Positions 7,583-15,773 are shown, numbered from the stretch's first letter. The stretch is 64,000 bases of DNA from Streptomyces sp. SCL15-4 (GCF_033366695.1 NZ_JAOBTQ010000001.1:1674001-1738000); one strand, 5' to 3'. Numbers and translations are program-made. Notes: generated by a model from the letters alone, not told the origin.

Positions 7583-8704
7583 ATGCTCTCTCGCGTACGC
7601 GTCTGGCTCAACCGCACGTACGCGGAGAACGTGTTCTTCATGGAGCAGCTGCGGAGAAACCCCGGCGACCGGGCGGTCGAGATCCATGCCACGCACGGTG
7701 ACCCGGACTCCCCCGTGCTGGCCGCCGCCGACACCGCTGAGCTGGAGCCGGAGGGCCTGTCCCCGGCCGCGTACGTCGAGTACGCCCTCGACCAGTGCGT
7801 CCGGCGGGGCATCGACGTGTTCGTGCCCCGGCTGCACCAGGCCGCCGTCGTGGCGCACCGGGCCGAGTTCGCGGCGGCCGGTACGGCGCTGCTGGCGCCG
7901 ACGCCCGAGGCGGTCGCGGTGTTCGCGGACAAGGCGACCGCGTACGAGGCGGTGCGCTCGGTGGGCGTCCCGGTGCCGCCGTGGTGGCGGGTCCGGACGG
8001 CGGACGAACTCCTCGCGGCGGTGGAGGAGTTGGAGTCGGCCGGGCACCGGGCGTGCTTCAAGCCGGCCGCCGGCGCGGGCGGGGCGGGCTTCCGGGTGAT
8101 CACCCGGTCCCCCGTGTCGCTGCCGCAGCTGAGCGGCTTCCCGGGCCCGGACGTCCAGCTGGACCTGGTCGTCGACGCGCTGCGGCGGGCCGGGGAGCCG
8201 GCGGACTGGCTGGTGATGCCGCGCCTGGAGCAGCCGGAGGTGTCCGTGGACTGCCTGACCGGTCCGGACAACCGGGTGCGGCTCGCGATCGGGCGCACCA
8301 AGAACGGCCGCCGCCGGGGCTTCACCCTGGACGAGCGGTGGCTGGCACCGGCCCGGCTGATCGCCGAGGGTTTCGGGCTGCACCACCTGTCCAACATCCA
8401 GTTCCGGATGCTCGGCGACCGGCCGGTGCTGCTGGACGTCAACACCAGGCCCGCCGGAGGGCTGCATCAGCTGTCGCTCTGTGGGGTGAACGTGCCCTGG
8501 GCGGCGGTGCGGCTGGCACTGGGCGAGGACCCGGGAGTGATCGAGCCGCCGTTCCTCGGGCAGGACTACACGGTGGTGGCGGGACCGCGTCCCCTGATGC
8601 CCGCCGGGCTGCCCCGGCAGCGGGTGGAGCCGGCCGAGGCGCTGCTGCCGGCGGTGCCGGCCCCCGCGCGGACGGCCTCGGCGGGTGAGGTGCTGCCGCT
8701 GTAG
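7583..8704 (+). CDS. ATP-grasp domain protein (carboxylate-amine ligase-like)
   Basis: A 373-residue soluble protein with an N-terminal pre-ATP-grasp domain (about 1-115), an ATP-binding lysine region (VFADKATAYEAVRSVGVPVPPWW and ACFKPAAGAGGAGFRV, about 113-175), and the magnesium-binding end of the fold (VLLDVNTRPAGGLHQ, about 285-300). Enzymes of this family form an acyl-phosphate and join it to an amine or thiol. The start at 7583 follows GAAAGG. It stands alone between an MFS pump and a convergent glycosidase, so the substrate is not suggested by context. It is not next to any peptide precursor; the RiPP-like cluster starts 6 kb away. Confidence 0.82.
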   Translation: MLSRVRVWLNRTYAENVFFMEQLRRNPGDRAVEIHATHGDPDSPVLAAADTAELEPEGLSPAAYVEYALDQCVRRGIDVFVPRLHQAAVVAHRAEFAAAGTALLAPTPEAVAVFADKATAYEAVRSVGVPVPPWWRVRTADELLAAVEELESAGHRACFKPAAGAGGAGFRVITRSPVSLPQLSGFPGPDVQLDLVVDALRRAGEPADWLVMPRLEQPEVSVDCLTGPDNRVRLAIGRTKNGRRRGFTLDERWLAPARLIAEGFGLHHLSNIQFRMLGDRPVLLDVNTRPAGGLHQLSLCGVNVPWAAVRLALGEDPGVIEPPFLGQDYTVVAGPRPLMPAGLPRQRVEPAEALLPAVPAPARTASAGEVLPL

Positions 8705-8842
8705 GCGCCCGGCCTCTCCAAGGCGCCCGGGCTCTTCTCGGCCGGCCGTCACGGGGCTCGTGCGGAGGTTTCACGGGCGGCGGTACCGGCCCGCTCCCGG
8801 AGCGGAACCGCCGGCGCCCGCGGGACGGACCCGCCGGCTCCG

Positions 8843-10180
8843 CTACGCGAGATAGGCCAGCCCAAGATGCGCGGCGGTGTACTCCTCCACCAGCCGGCGG
8901 GCGATGGTCACGGAGTCCACCAGCGGGTGCAGGGCGAACGCCTTCACCGCGGTCGCGCGCGAGCCCGACTCCGCCGCGGCGAGCACCTGCCGCTCGACCT
9001 CCTTGACCGCGCACACCAGACCGGTGGCGTGACCGGGCAGCGGATCGGCGGCCAGCGGGTGCGCGCCGTCGGCGTCCACCAGGCACGGCACCTCGATGAC
9101 GGCGTCCGCGTCGAGGACGCGGAGGGTCGAGCGGTTGCGGACGTTGAGGATGAGGGTGGCGCGCTCGTCCCGGGCGATGGCCCGCATCAGGGCCAGCGCG
9201 ACCTTCTCGTAGCCGCCGGACAAGTCCTCCTCCTCCCGTTCGCCGGCGCCGGCGCTCTCCCGGTTCTCCGCCATGTAGGTCGCCTCGCGCTCGGCGCGGG
9301 TGCGGTCCCAGGCGCTGAGCGCGGAGCCGCCGGGACCGGCCGCCTCGGTGTAGAAGCGGGCCTGCTGGTCGCGCAGGAAGGCGCCGCGGGTCCGCTCGGC
9401 CTCCTGGTAGGCGCGGACGGCCTCCCGGTTGAAGTAGTAGTAGTGCAGGTACTCGTTGGGGATCGCGCCGAGCGAGCGCAGCCAGTCGGCGCCGAACAGC
9501 CGGCCTTCCTCGAAGGAGCCGAGCAGCGCGGGATCGCCGAGCAGCCGGGGCAGTTCGTCGCGTCCGGCGACCCGCAGGCCGCGCACCCAGCCGAGGTGGT
9601 TGAGGCCGACGTAGTCGACGAAGGCCCGCTCCGGGTCGGCGCCGAGCACCCGGGCGATACGGCGGCCCAGGCCCACCGGCGAGTCGCAGATGCCGATGAC
9701 GCGGTCGCCGAGGTGGCGGGTCATCGCCTCGGTGACCAGGCCGGCCGGGTTGGTGAAGTTGATGACCCAGGCGTCCGGGGCGAGCCGGGCCACCCGCCGG
9801 GCGATGTCCACGGCGACGGGGACCGTGCGCAGTCCGTAGGCGATCCCGCCCGCGCCCACGGTCTCCTGGCCCAGCACTCCCGCGGCGAGCGCGATCCGCT
9901 CGTCCTCCGCCCGCCCCTGCAGCCCGCCGACGCGGATCGCGGAGAAGACGAAAGCGGCGCCGCGCAACGCTTCGTCCAGGTCGGTGGTGGCGGACACCGC
10001 GGGCGCGTCGGGGACCGCCTCGGCCTGCTCCGCCAGCACCCGGGACACCGCGCGCAGCCGGCGTGCGTCCAGGTCGTGCAGCACCACCTCGGTGACCCGC
10101 CCCTCGGCGTGGTCGGACAGCAGCGCTCCGTACACCAGCGGCACCCGGAACCCGCCACCACCCAGAATCGTCAGCTTCAC
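8843..10180 (-). CDS. Glycoside hydrolase family 4, 6-phospho-beta-glucosidase-like
   Basis: A 445-residue NAD+- and metal-dependent glycosidase of family GH4. The N-terminal dinucleotide-binding loop reads LTILGGGGFR (residues 3-12); VINFTNPAGLVTEA, GICDSPVG (metal-ligand Cys) and YVGLNHLGW (metal-ligand His) are the family's central motifs. GH4 enzymes cleave by oxidation and elimination at the sugar C3, usually on phosphorylated disaccharides such as cellobiose 6-phosphate. The GTG start at 10180 has AAGG 7 nt upstream. No PTS genes are adjacent. An inverted repeat lies 34 bp upstream of the start and may be its operator. Confidence 0.88.
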   Translation of the reverse strand: MKLTILGGGGFRVPLVYGALLSDHAEGRVTEVVLHDLDARRLRAVSRVLAEQAEAVPDAPAVSATTDLDEALRGAAFVFSAIRVGGLQGRAEDERIALAAGVLGQETVGAGGIAYGLRTVPVAVDIARRVARLAPDAWVINFTNPAGLVTEAMTRHLGDRVIGICDSPVGLGRRIARVLGADPERAFVDYVGLNHLGWVRGLRVAGRDELPRLLGDPALLGSFEEGRLFGADWLRSLGAIPNEYLHYYYFNREAVRAYQEAERTRGAFLRDQQARFYTEAAGPGGSALSAWDRTRAEREATYMAENRESAGAGEREEEDLSGGYEKVALALMRAIARDERATLILNVRNRSTLRVLDADAVIEVPCLVDADGAHPLAADPLPGHATGLVCAVKEVERQVLAAAESGSRATAVKAFALHPLVDSVTIARRLVEEYTAAHLGLAYLA

Positions 10181-10213
10181 ACCGGCACCTTCCTTCCCGC
10201 CCGCACCCTGCTT

Positions 10214-10238
10214 GTCTGCCGCACCCTTGGTAGCAGAC
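10214..10238. promoter_or_regulatory. Inverted repeat upstream of GH4 gene
   Basis: GTCTGC and GCAGAC form 6-bp arms around a 13-nt centre, 34 bp upstream of the GH4 start codon. It could be an operator or the base of a leader hairpin. No regulator gene is next to it. Confidence 0.3.
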
Positions 10239-10289
10239 GAAAACCGCGCGGGCGGACCACCGGGCGGTCGCCGAGGCGGTGCCGGCCGG

Positions 10290-11033
10290 TCAGGCGCGGC
10301 AGCGCAGCATCTCCAGCGGCGGGGACGCGAGGAGGTCCGCCCAGAAGTCCTCGCCGAACTCGCGGAGGCCGGCTTCGGACACCCCGAGCGGAACCCACTC
10401 CACCGCGCCGAACCCGGCCGCCCGCAGACACTCCTCGTACACCTCGCGGCGCGGGACCGTGCTGACGATGCTGATCGGCCGGGGGTCGAGGAGAGCCGTG
10501 ACCCGCACCCGCGGACCCGCCTCGGCCTCCTCGCCGGTCGGCTCGCAGCGGAACCCGTACGCCTCCAGGGACGCGCAGTCGAACCGGTAGTCGGGCCGCT
10601 GGGCGAACACGAAGAACTCTCCGCCCGGCACCAGGCTGCGGTGGATGGCGCGGCACATCCGCTCCAGCCCCGCGACGTCCTCGGCGTAGTTGAGGCACTG
10701 CACTCCCACCGCGAGGTCGAAGCGGCGGTCCGGGGCCCGCAGTTCGGCCACGTCGCCGACCTCGTAGCGCACACCCAGCGGATCACGCTGCTCGATCCCG
10801 CGCGCGACGGCGATCATCTCGGCGGAGATGTCGACACCGAGGACATCGGTGGCGCCGCGCCGTTTGAACTCCCTGCTGTAGAAACCGGTGCCGCACGCCG
10901 CGTCGAGAACCGACCTGCCGCTCACGTCCCCGACCATGCCGAGGAAGCTCGGCACCTCTGCGTAACGTATCAACGGCAAGGACTTGAACCCCTCGAAGGC
11001 CTCGCCGATCTCGTCGTACTGCTGCACGCTCAT
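10290..11033 (-). CDS. Class I SAM-dependent methyltransferase
   Basis: A 247-residue methyltransferase with motif I VLDAACGTGFYSREF (about residues 40-54), an acidic residue after strand 2 (VLGVDISAEM) and the post-I/motif II region FDLAVGVQCLNYAED. It would methylate a small molecule or a peptide using S-adenosylmethionine. The ATG at 11033 was chosen because GGAGG lies 9 nt upstream; the ATG two codons earlier is too close to that site. It lies 203 bp after the MFS gene of the RiPP-like cluster on the same strand. It may be the cluster's tailoring enzyme or an independent gene; the gap leaves both open. Confidence 0.87.
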   Translation of the reverse strand: MSVQQYDEIGEAFEGFKSLPLIRYAEVPSFLGMVGDVSGRSVLDAACGTGFYSREFKRRGATDVLGVDISAEMIAVARGIEQRDPLGVRYEVGDVAELRAPDRRFDLAVGVQCLNYAEDVAGLERMCRAIHRSLVPGGEFFVFAQRPDYRFDCASLEAYGFRCEPTGEEAEAGPRVRVTALLDPRPISIVSTVPRREVYEECLRAAGFGAVEWVPLGVSEAGLREFGEDFWADLLASPPLEMLRCRA

Positions 11034-11236
11034 GTGCATCCCCCTCCAGTGCCTCGTCCGCCACACGGCCGTCCCGGCGCCGGGCGCGAAGGATCGGCTC
11101 CGGCGCGGACGTCCGCCGGGCCGCGGCCATGGCAGGCAGTCTTCACCGCCCCGGCCCGGTCGCCGTACTGGCGGATGACACGAGAAGCCGGCCGGGCGAA
11201 TCCCGCATCGCCCAACACCGGAAGGGCGCGCGGCCG

Positions 11237-12475
11237 TCACGGCGGCGTACCGCGCAGCGCCACCACGGGGATCACCGCGAGGGCGAGGACTCCTGCCGCC
11301 GCCGCCAGGAACGGGTAGCCGCTGCCGGTCACCACCAGGCCCGACACCATGCCGCCCGTCGCACCCGCCACGGACATGCCGACGTCGGCCAGGCCCTGCA
11401 CCGTGGCGCGGTTCTCGGCGGGGGCGGCCCGCGTGAGCAGGGCGGTGCCGCCGACTAGGGCCAGGTTCCAGCCGGCGCCGAGGAGGACGAGCGCGCAGGC
11501 CGACAGGGCGACGGAAGCGGGCGGGGCGAGGGCCGCCAGCAGGCCGGCGAGCAGCAGGACGACACCGGACGCCGCCGCCACGGGCCGGCCGCCGGCCCGA
11601 TCCGCGAGCAGGCCGCTGAGCGGTGACGGCAGGAACATCGCGCCCACGTGCAGGGAGATGACGAGACCCGCGGCCCGCGTTCCGTGTCCGTGGCCGGTCA
11701 GGTGCACGGGCGTCATGGTCATCACGGCGATCATCACCAGCTGTGCGGTGATCATCACGGTGGCACCGGTGACGACGCCGAAGCTCCCGCGCGCCGGCCG
11801 GCGCGGCCCGATGGCGGACTCCTCTGCCGCGCCGGGGCCGTCCGCGGCCGGGGACGGCCGGAGGGGGCGCGGCCAGGCCAGCAGCACGAGGGCCGCCGCG
11901 GTGTAGGCGGCCGCCGCCAGGAGGAACGGTCCGGCCAGTCGCGGGATGCCCCAGGCGTGGGCGAGCGCGCCGGTGGGGCCGACGAGGTTGGGTCCCGCGA
12001 CCGCGCCGAGGGTCATGGCGAACAGCACGGTGCCGGTGGCCCGGCCGCGCCGCCCGGGCGGGGCCAGTTCGGCGCCCGCGTAGCGCGCGAGCAGTCCCGT
12101 GGCCGTACCCGCCCCGTACACCAGGAGCGCGGCCAGCAGCAGGACGGGCCAGCGGGCCGCGGCGCCCACGACCACCGCCGTGCTGCCGGCGGCGGCCACG
12201 CCGTTGCCGAGCGCCAGCCCGACGCGGCGCCCCCGGCGCTGGCAGACCCGTCCGAGGACCGCGGCTCCGAGGGCCGCGCCGATGGTGAACAGCGCGACCG
12301 GCAGCCCCGACAGGCTCGCCGAATCGAACAGGTCCCGGGCGAGCAGGGCGCCGACCGTGATGCCGGCCGCCATGCCGGCACCGCCGAGCACCTGCGAGAC
12401 GACGAGCACCGTCAGCGCGCGGCGCGGTGCCCGGAAGAGGGCCGGCCCGGCGCCGAGCGGGACCGTCCCGGTCAC
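11237..12475 (-). CDS. MFS transporter, probable exporter of the RiPP-like cluster
   Basis: A 412-residue 12-TM major facilitator with the loop 2-3 motif GRVCQRRGRRVGLALG and a Gly/Ala-rich helix pattern typical of exporters. Its GTG start overlaps the stop of the glycine-rich-domain-like gene by 4 nt (GTGA), so the two are translationally coupled. Position at the end of the precursor-ligase-GRDP operon suggests it exports the mature peptide product or gives self-protection. No ABC exporter or peptidase domain is present, which is unusual for RiPP export. Substrate assignment is inference. Confidence 0.85.
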   Translation of the reverse strand: MTGTVPLGAGPALFRAPRRALTVLVVSQVLGGAGMAAGITVGALLARDLFDSASLSGLPVALFTIGAALGAAVLGRVCQRRGRRVGLALGNGVAAAGSTAVVVGAAARWPVLLLAALLVYGAGTATGLLARYAGAELAPPGRRGRATGTVLFAMTLGAVAGPNLVGPTGALAHAWGIPRLAGPFLLAAAAYTAAALVLLAWPRPLRPSPAADGPGAAEESAIGPRRPARGSFGVVTGATVMITAQLVMIAVMTMTPVHLTGHGHGTRAAGLVISLHVGAMFLPSPLSGLLADRAGGRPVAAASGVVLLLAGLLAALAPPASVALSACALVLLGAGWNLALVGGTALLTRAAPAENRATVQGLADVGMSVAGATGGMVSGLVVTGSGYPFLAAAAGVLALAVIPVVALRGTPP

Positions 12476-13062
12476 GCGCCCGACCGCACCGGCTCCGGTT
12501 CCGCCGTCGCCGCGGGCCGGCCGGATGTCCGATCGCCGTCGGCCAGTGCCGTCATCTGCGCCAGGGACAGGCCGAGTTCGTCGCGCAGGAACCGTACGAT
12601 CGTCCAGTGCGGCACGGCGTCCTCGTCGAAGGGGCCGAACGCGGCGGTGTAGAGAGGGATCCAGCGCAGTGCCTCCTCGGCGGCGGCGGCCCGGCCGGGA
12701 GCCTGCTGGTAGTCACCGTAGGAGATACTCCGGTGGTGGATGAACCGGGCGCCGGGCAGCCGCTGTTCGCACAGTTGCCGGTACTCGCGGGTCTGCAGGA
12801 TGAGGTAGTGCCAGATCTCGTCGATGTCCTGCTCGACCGGGAGGAAGAGGCCACCGAGCCAGTCGGGGTGGCGGGAGACCAGGTACAGGTAGCGCAGGCA
12901 TTCGCGGACCTGGTGCCGTACGACGGCTTCGCAGGGGCTGCCGGGCTTGGCCAGGAAGTGCCGGACCACTTCGTCGTGCAGGACGGGGCCGAGCAGTTCC
13001 TCCGCGGAGGGAGCCGGTCCGGCGGCGGTGCCGGCGGGGACGGACGCTGCGGACGTGGGCAT
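12472..13062 (-). CDS. Glycine-rich-domain-protein-like (GRDP/DUF1399-like) protein
   Basis: A 196-residue soluble protein. Residues 65-115 resemble the GRDP-like family: DIDEIWHYLILQTREY, then C98 and GARFIHHRS with His109-His110. The conserved Trp-His, Cys and His-His residues could bind a metal or act in catalysis; the biochemical role of bacterial members is not known to me. It lies between the PaaK-like ligase (59 bp upstream) and the MFS gene (4-nt overlap), in the operon headed by the repeat-containing peptide. It may modify the peptide or serve as a partner of the ligase. The ATG at 13062 has an AGGA 6-7 nt upstream; an in-frame ATG about 14 codons earlier is the alternative. Confidence 0.65.
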   Translation of the reverse strand: MPTSAASVPAGTAAGPAPSAEELLGPVLHDEVVRHFLAKPGSPCEAVVRHQVRECLRYLYLVSRHPDWLGGLFLPVEQDIDEIWHYLILQTREYRQLCEQRLPGARFIHHRSISYGDYQQAPGRAAAAEEALRWIPLYTAAFGPFDEDAVPHWTIVRFLRDELGLSLAQMTALADGDRTSGRPAATAEPEPVRSGA

Positions 13063-13121
13063 GGGGATCCTGTCGGGGTCGTGGCCGGGGCCGGGCGGGC
13101 GCATGAGCCCGTCGCCGTATG

Positions 13122-14348
13122 TCAGTTCGGGTCGGACGTGGTCAGCCAGGAGTACTTGCCGGAGCGCCCGATCGGTATGCGGGCGCGGTGCTCGACCCGG
13201 CAGGAACGCCCGGTCAGGGCGGCGACGGACGCGGTGAGCCGGGCGGTGTCGCCGGGGCCGAGCGGTACGCCGTCGAAGGTGGTGTACGCCAGCCGGCACG
13301 CGTCCGGGCCGGTCAGGTGCAGTCGGTGCAGGAAGACGCGGTCGCTGACCTCGGTGACGCGGCTGTCGAGGTCGGCCTGGGCGACGGGACCCGCGCAGGT
13401 GGGCAGGAGTTCCTTCTCCCGTCCGCAGAAGGAGACGATCCGCTCCGGGTCGGCACTGCCGTCGCGGGTGCGGACGCAGTCGCCGGACCGGTAGCGCACC
13501 AGCGGCATGTACGGGTTGCGGACGCTGGTGACGATGAGGCTGTGGATGCCGCTGCCCGGTGCGACCGGGATCAGCTCCACGCTCATGTCTTCCAGGTACG
13601 GCCGGTAGCGGCCCTCGGCGTCGCTGTAGAAGAGGTAGCCGAGTTCGGTGCTGCCGAAGAGGTCGACCACGGGGCAGTCGAAGTGGGACCGCAGGTGGGC
13701 ACGGACGTTCAGCGGGGCGTACTCGTAGGCGTGGACGATGCCCGCCGGGCGGGGGAAACCGTCCCACAGGTTCCACGCGGCAACCGCGCGGATGAGATGG
13801 GCCAGGTGGTAGCCGGAGCAGTCGAGGAGATAGGCGCCGTCGGGATGGGCGCCGGCCACGTCCCGGATCTCGCCGAGCATGCGCTCGACGTCGGCGCGGT
13901 CCCAGTCGGCCGGGTCCAGGCGGCGGTTGAGGTACAGCGTGCGGTCGTCGAGCCAGCGTTCGCCGGGGGTGGCGCCGGGTCGGCGGGCGTTGACGCGGGC
14001 GACGTGTTCGGTGGCCAGCACGGTGGTCAGCGAGACCCGCCGGGCGCCGGCGCGCCAGGAGGCGCCGAGTTCGGGGTGCTGCTGCCAGAGGCGGTAGTAG
14101 GAGCGGAGCAGGAACAGGGGCGGCCGGATGAGCTGCATACGGGCGTGGTTGGTGCCCGTGGACAGCACGAATTCCGCCTCTCCCGTCTCCAGCGCGCGGG
14201 CCAGCCGCTCGGTCATCCAGTTGCCGGGGAAGCCCCGGGCGATCTCCGGTTTCTCCAGGATCGGGAAGTGGCCCCGCTCGACAAAGGCGCGGTAGATCGG
14301 GATGTCCCGCACCTGGTCCAGGACGTCGGCGCTCGGCATGCGGTTCAC
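13122..14348 (-). CDS. PaaK-like adenylate-forming enzyme (phenylacetate-CoA ligase superfamily)
   Basis: A 408-residue enzyme of the ANL superfamily, closest in pattern to phenylacetate-CoA ligase/coenzyme F390 synthetase. The phosphate loop reads LSTGTNHAR (about 62-70), the A5 motif is FGSTELGYLF (about 230-239), and A7 is YRSGD (about 285-289). A Lys near residue 397 (RSGKYSW) could be the catalytic Lys. Such enzymes activate a carboxylate as an acyl-adenylate and transfer it to a thiol or amine. The gene follows the peptide precursor after a strong hairpin, and no carrier protein is adjacent. A role in acylating the peptide, or in activating a peptide carboxylate, is inferred. Confidence 0.82.
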   Translation of the reverse strand: MNRMPSADVLDQVRDIPIYRAFVERGHFPILEKPEIARGFPGNWMTERLARALETGEAEFVLSTGTNHARMQLIRPPLFLLRSYYRLWQQHPELGASWRAGARRVSLTTVLATEHVARVNARRPGATPGERWLDDRTLYLNRRLDPADWDRADVERMLGEIRDVAGAHPDGAYLLDCSGYHLAHLIRAVAAWNLWDGFPRPAGIVHAYEYAPLNVRAHLRSHFDCPVVDLFGSTELGYLFYSDAEGRYRPYLEDMSVELIPVAPGSGIHSLIVTSVRNPYMPLVRYRSGDCVRTRDGSADPERIVSFCGREKELLPTCAGPVAQADLDSRVTEVSDRVFLHRLHLTGPDACRLAYTTFDGVPLGPGDTARLTASVAALTGRSCRVEHRARIPIGRSGKYSWLTTSDPN

Positions 14349-14385
14349 GGGGGCTCTCCGGGGCGGTGTCGGCGGCGAGGGCGGA

Positions 14386-14421
14386 GGCCCGCCGGCGCGG
14401 CGAGGGCCGCGCCGGCGGGCC
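14386..14421 (-). terminator. Attenuator-like hairpin between precursor and ligase genes
   Basis: Positions 14386-14401 and 14406-14421 are perfect 16-nt complements with a 4-nt GAGG loop, almost all G-C. There is no U-tract, so it may act as a partial terminator or a 3'-end stabiliser. It lies 24 bp after the precursor stop. Hairpins of this kind after a small peptide gene often raise peptide-gene transcript over the downstream enzymes. Confidence 0.75.
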
Positions 14422-14445
14422 GGGGCCGGCGGAGCGGCCCGGACG

Positions 14446-14601
14446 TCAGCGGGAGATACAGCCGCTCTTCGCCGTGACGCTGATGCAGCCGCTCTTGGGC
14501 GCGGCGCTGATGCAGCCGTCCTTCGCCCCCTCGGCGGAGTTGACGGCGACCCACCTCCGCCACACGGATTCCTCGGTCATGCGCTTGATGAGCTGGTCCA
14601 T
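14446..14601 (-). CDS. Candidate RiPP precursor peptide with three 9-residue repeats
   Basis: A 51-residue peptide that starts MDQLIKRMTEESVWRRW. Residues 24-32, 33-41 and 42-50 are three tandem 9-residue units of consensus xxxK(D/S)GCIS, followed by one C-terminal Arg. Cys30, Cys39 and Cys48 are the only cysteines, each in Gly-Cys-Ile-Ser. Residues 1-23 would be the leader and the repeats multiple cores. The ATG at 14601 has a perfect GGAGG 6 nt upstream; the frame is open further upstream but without a start of similar quality. A promoter, a downstream hairpin and co-directional ligase, GRDP-like and MFS genes support a biosynthetic operon. No lanthipeptide, radical-SAM, YcaO or ATP-grasp gene is in it. 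Confidence 0.72.
   Translation of the reverse strand: MDQLIKRMTEESVWRRWVAVNSAEGAKDGCISAAPKSGCISVTAKSGCISR
14452..14532 (-). repeat. Three 27-bp tandem repeats in the precursor gene
   Basis: Units 14506-14532, 14479-14505 and 14452-14478 are in-frame 27-bp copies, each encoding one GCIS-ending nonapeptide. The DNA copies differ at several sites, so they are not very recent duplications, while the GCIS part is fixed. Confidence 0.8.
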
Positions 14602-14683
14602 GGGAAACCTCCGGAACGTACGAGACTTAACGTTTCTGCATGCACAGACGGTCCAGGGCGCTGACGCTCGCCCATCACCACCG

Positions 14684-14713
14684 AAGGTAAAGAGATGGTC
14701 AATCACCAGTCAA
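14684..14713 (-). promoter_or_regulatory. Probable promoter of the RiPP-like operon
   Basis: Read on the minus strand, TTGACT (14713-14708) and TACCTT (14689-14684) are separated by 18 nt, close to a vegetative sigma consensus. A second TTGACC lies 5 nt inside the spacer and forms a short direct repeat. The predicted 5' leader to the precursor ATG is about 75 nt. Confidence 0.5.
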
Positions 14714-14774
14714 TAGACGGTAGGGTGGTTGGCCGGAAACACACCACACCGCACCCGCGTACGCGCGCCCGGCC

Positions 14775-15680
14775 TCAGCGCAGATCCGCCCGGAACGCCA
14801 CCGGTGTCTGGCCGGTGTGCAGATGGAAGAACTTGGAGAAGTTGGCCGCGTCGGGAAAGCCCACGGCCACCCCGACACGGCCGATCGGCATCTCCGTGTG
14901 GGCGAGGAGGCGCTTGGCCTCCAGCACGACCCGTTTATCGATGAACCCCTTGGGGGTCTCGCCGGTGGCCGCGCGGACGGCGCGCACCAGGGTGCGGCGG
15001 GAGTAGCCGAGGGCGTCGGCGTAGGCACTGACGCTGTGGTTGGTCGCGAAGCCCTGCTCGACGGCGGCCCGGAAGCGGGTGAAGGTGCTGTCGGTGTGCT
15101 GCGGGGAGGTCTCGGCGGCGCTGGCGGCGAGATGGGCGAGGCGCAGCAGGAACGCGGTCAGCGTGTGCCGCAGGACGGCCGTGTGCAGGCTGAGCGGGAG
15201 CGTGACGGCGTCCTCGTACTCCCGGCGGAGCTGGTCGAGGGCGGCCTGGAGCGCGGTGAGCTGCGCCGGGCCGGGGTGCAGCAGCGGCGGCAGGTCGTAG
15301 CGGTACAGGCCCGTGGCCTCGACGGTGGAGCGGGGCAGAAAGCCGGGTTGCATGGTCAGGACGGTTCCGCGGTACCCGGACTCCCGGGAGAAGCGGTGGA
15401 CCTGCCCGGGGCGGATCCACAGCAGGTCGCCGGCGCCGGCCTCGTACTCGGCGAAGTCGATCATGTGACGTACGGGGCCGTCGGTGAAGAGCATGACCAC
15501 GTGGAAGTCGATGCGGTGGACGCGGTGAAGGGGGGCCTCGGCATGCCAGGTGCGGTCGGTGCCCATGGGCCCGACCTGCATGCCGACGCCGCCGACGGCC
15601 AGCTCGGCCGGGAAGGGGAAGGTTCTGATCCCGTCGCCGCCGGTCCCGTCGTCGCCCGCCTGGCCCATCATGCCCGCCAT
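14775..15680 (-). CDS. AraC family transcriptional regulator
   Basis: A 301-residue regulator with an N-terminal cupin-type sensing domain (HRVHRIDFHVVMLFTDG and LLWIRPGQVHRFSRE, about 45-100) and a C-terminal double helix-turn-helix. The latter shows SVSAYADALGYSRRTLVRAV and the signature VGVAVGFPDAANFSKFFHLHTGQTP ends the protein. The start is uncertain: ATG 15680 has a weak ribosome site, and an in-frame GTG further upstream has GAGGAAAGG in front of it. The gene is divergent from tkt and sits directly upstream of the RiPP-like operon on the same strand, so it may control either. Confidence 0.88.
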   Translation of the reverse strand: MAGMMGQAGDDGTGGDGIRTFPFPAELAVGGVGMQVGPMGTDRTWHAEAPLHRVHRIDFHVVMLFTDGPVRHMIDFAEYEAGAGDLLWIRPGQVHRFSRESGYRGTVLTMQPGFLPRSTVEATGLYRYDLPPLLHPGPAQLTALQAALDQLRREYEDAVTLPLSLHTAVLRHTLTAFLLRLAHLAASAAETSPQHTDSTFTRFRAAVEQGFATNHSVSAYADALGYSRRTLVRAVRAATGETPKGFIDKRVVLEAKRLLAHTEMPIGRVGVAVGFPDAANFSKFFHLHTGQTPVAFRADLR

Positions 15681-15758
15681 GTCTTTTTCGTACCGTTTCT
15701 GTGCCGTGATCACTGTCCCAGATTCACCACAGGCTGACACACCCCGACCTTTCCTCGA

Positions 15759-15773
15759 AAAAGTCAGACTTTT
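15759..15773. promoter_or_regulatory. AT-rich inverted repeat in araC-type/tkt spacer
   Basis: AAAAGTC-A-GACTTTT is a perfect 7-bp inverted repeat and the most AT-rich stretch of the spacer between the divergent AraC-type and tkt genes. It is followed by TTAAGTTTGAAC. It could be an operator for the AraC-type regulator or a control site of the pentose-phosphate operon. Confidence 0.45.

Noticed and set aside
7583..8704. ATP-grasp gene as part of a graspetide-type RiPP cluster
   Set aside because: No small precursor-like ORF lies beside it, it is on the opposite strand to the RiPP-like operon and 6 kb away, and its sequence looks like a general carboxylate-amine ligase.
13122..14348. PaaK-like gene as ordinary phenylacetate catabolism
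   Set aside because: None of the paa genes is nearby, the protein is somewhat short, and it sits behind a small repeat peptide and next to an unrelated GRDP-like gene.
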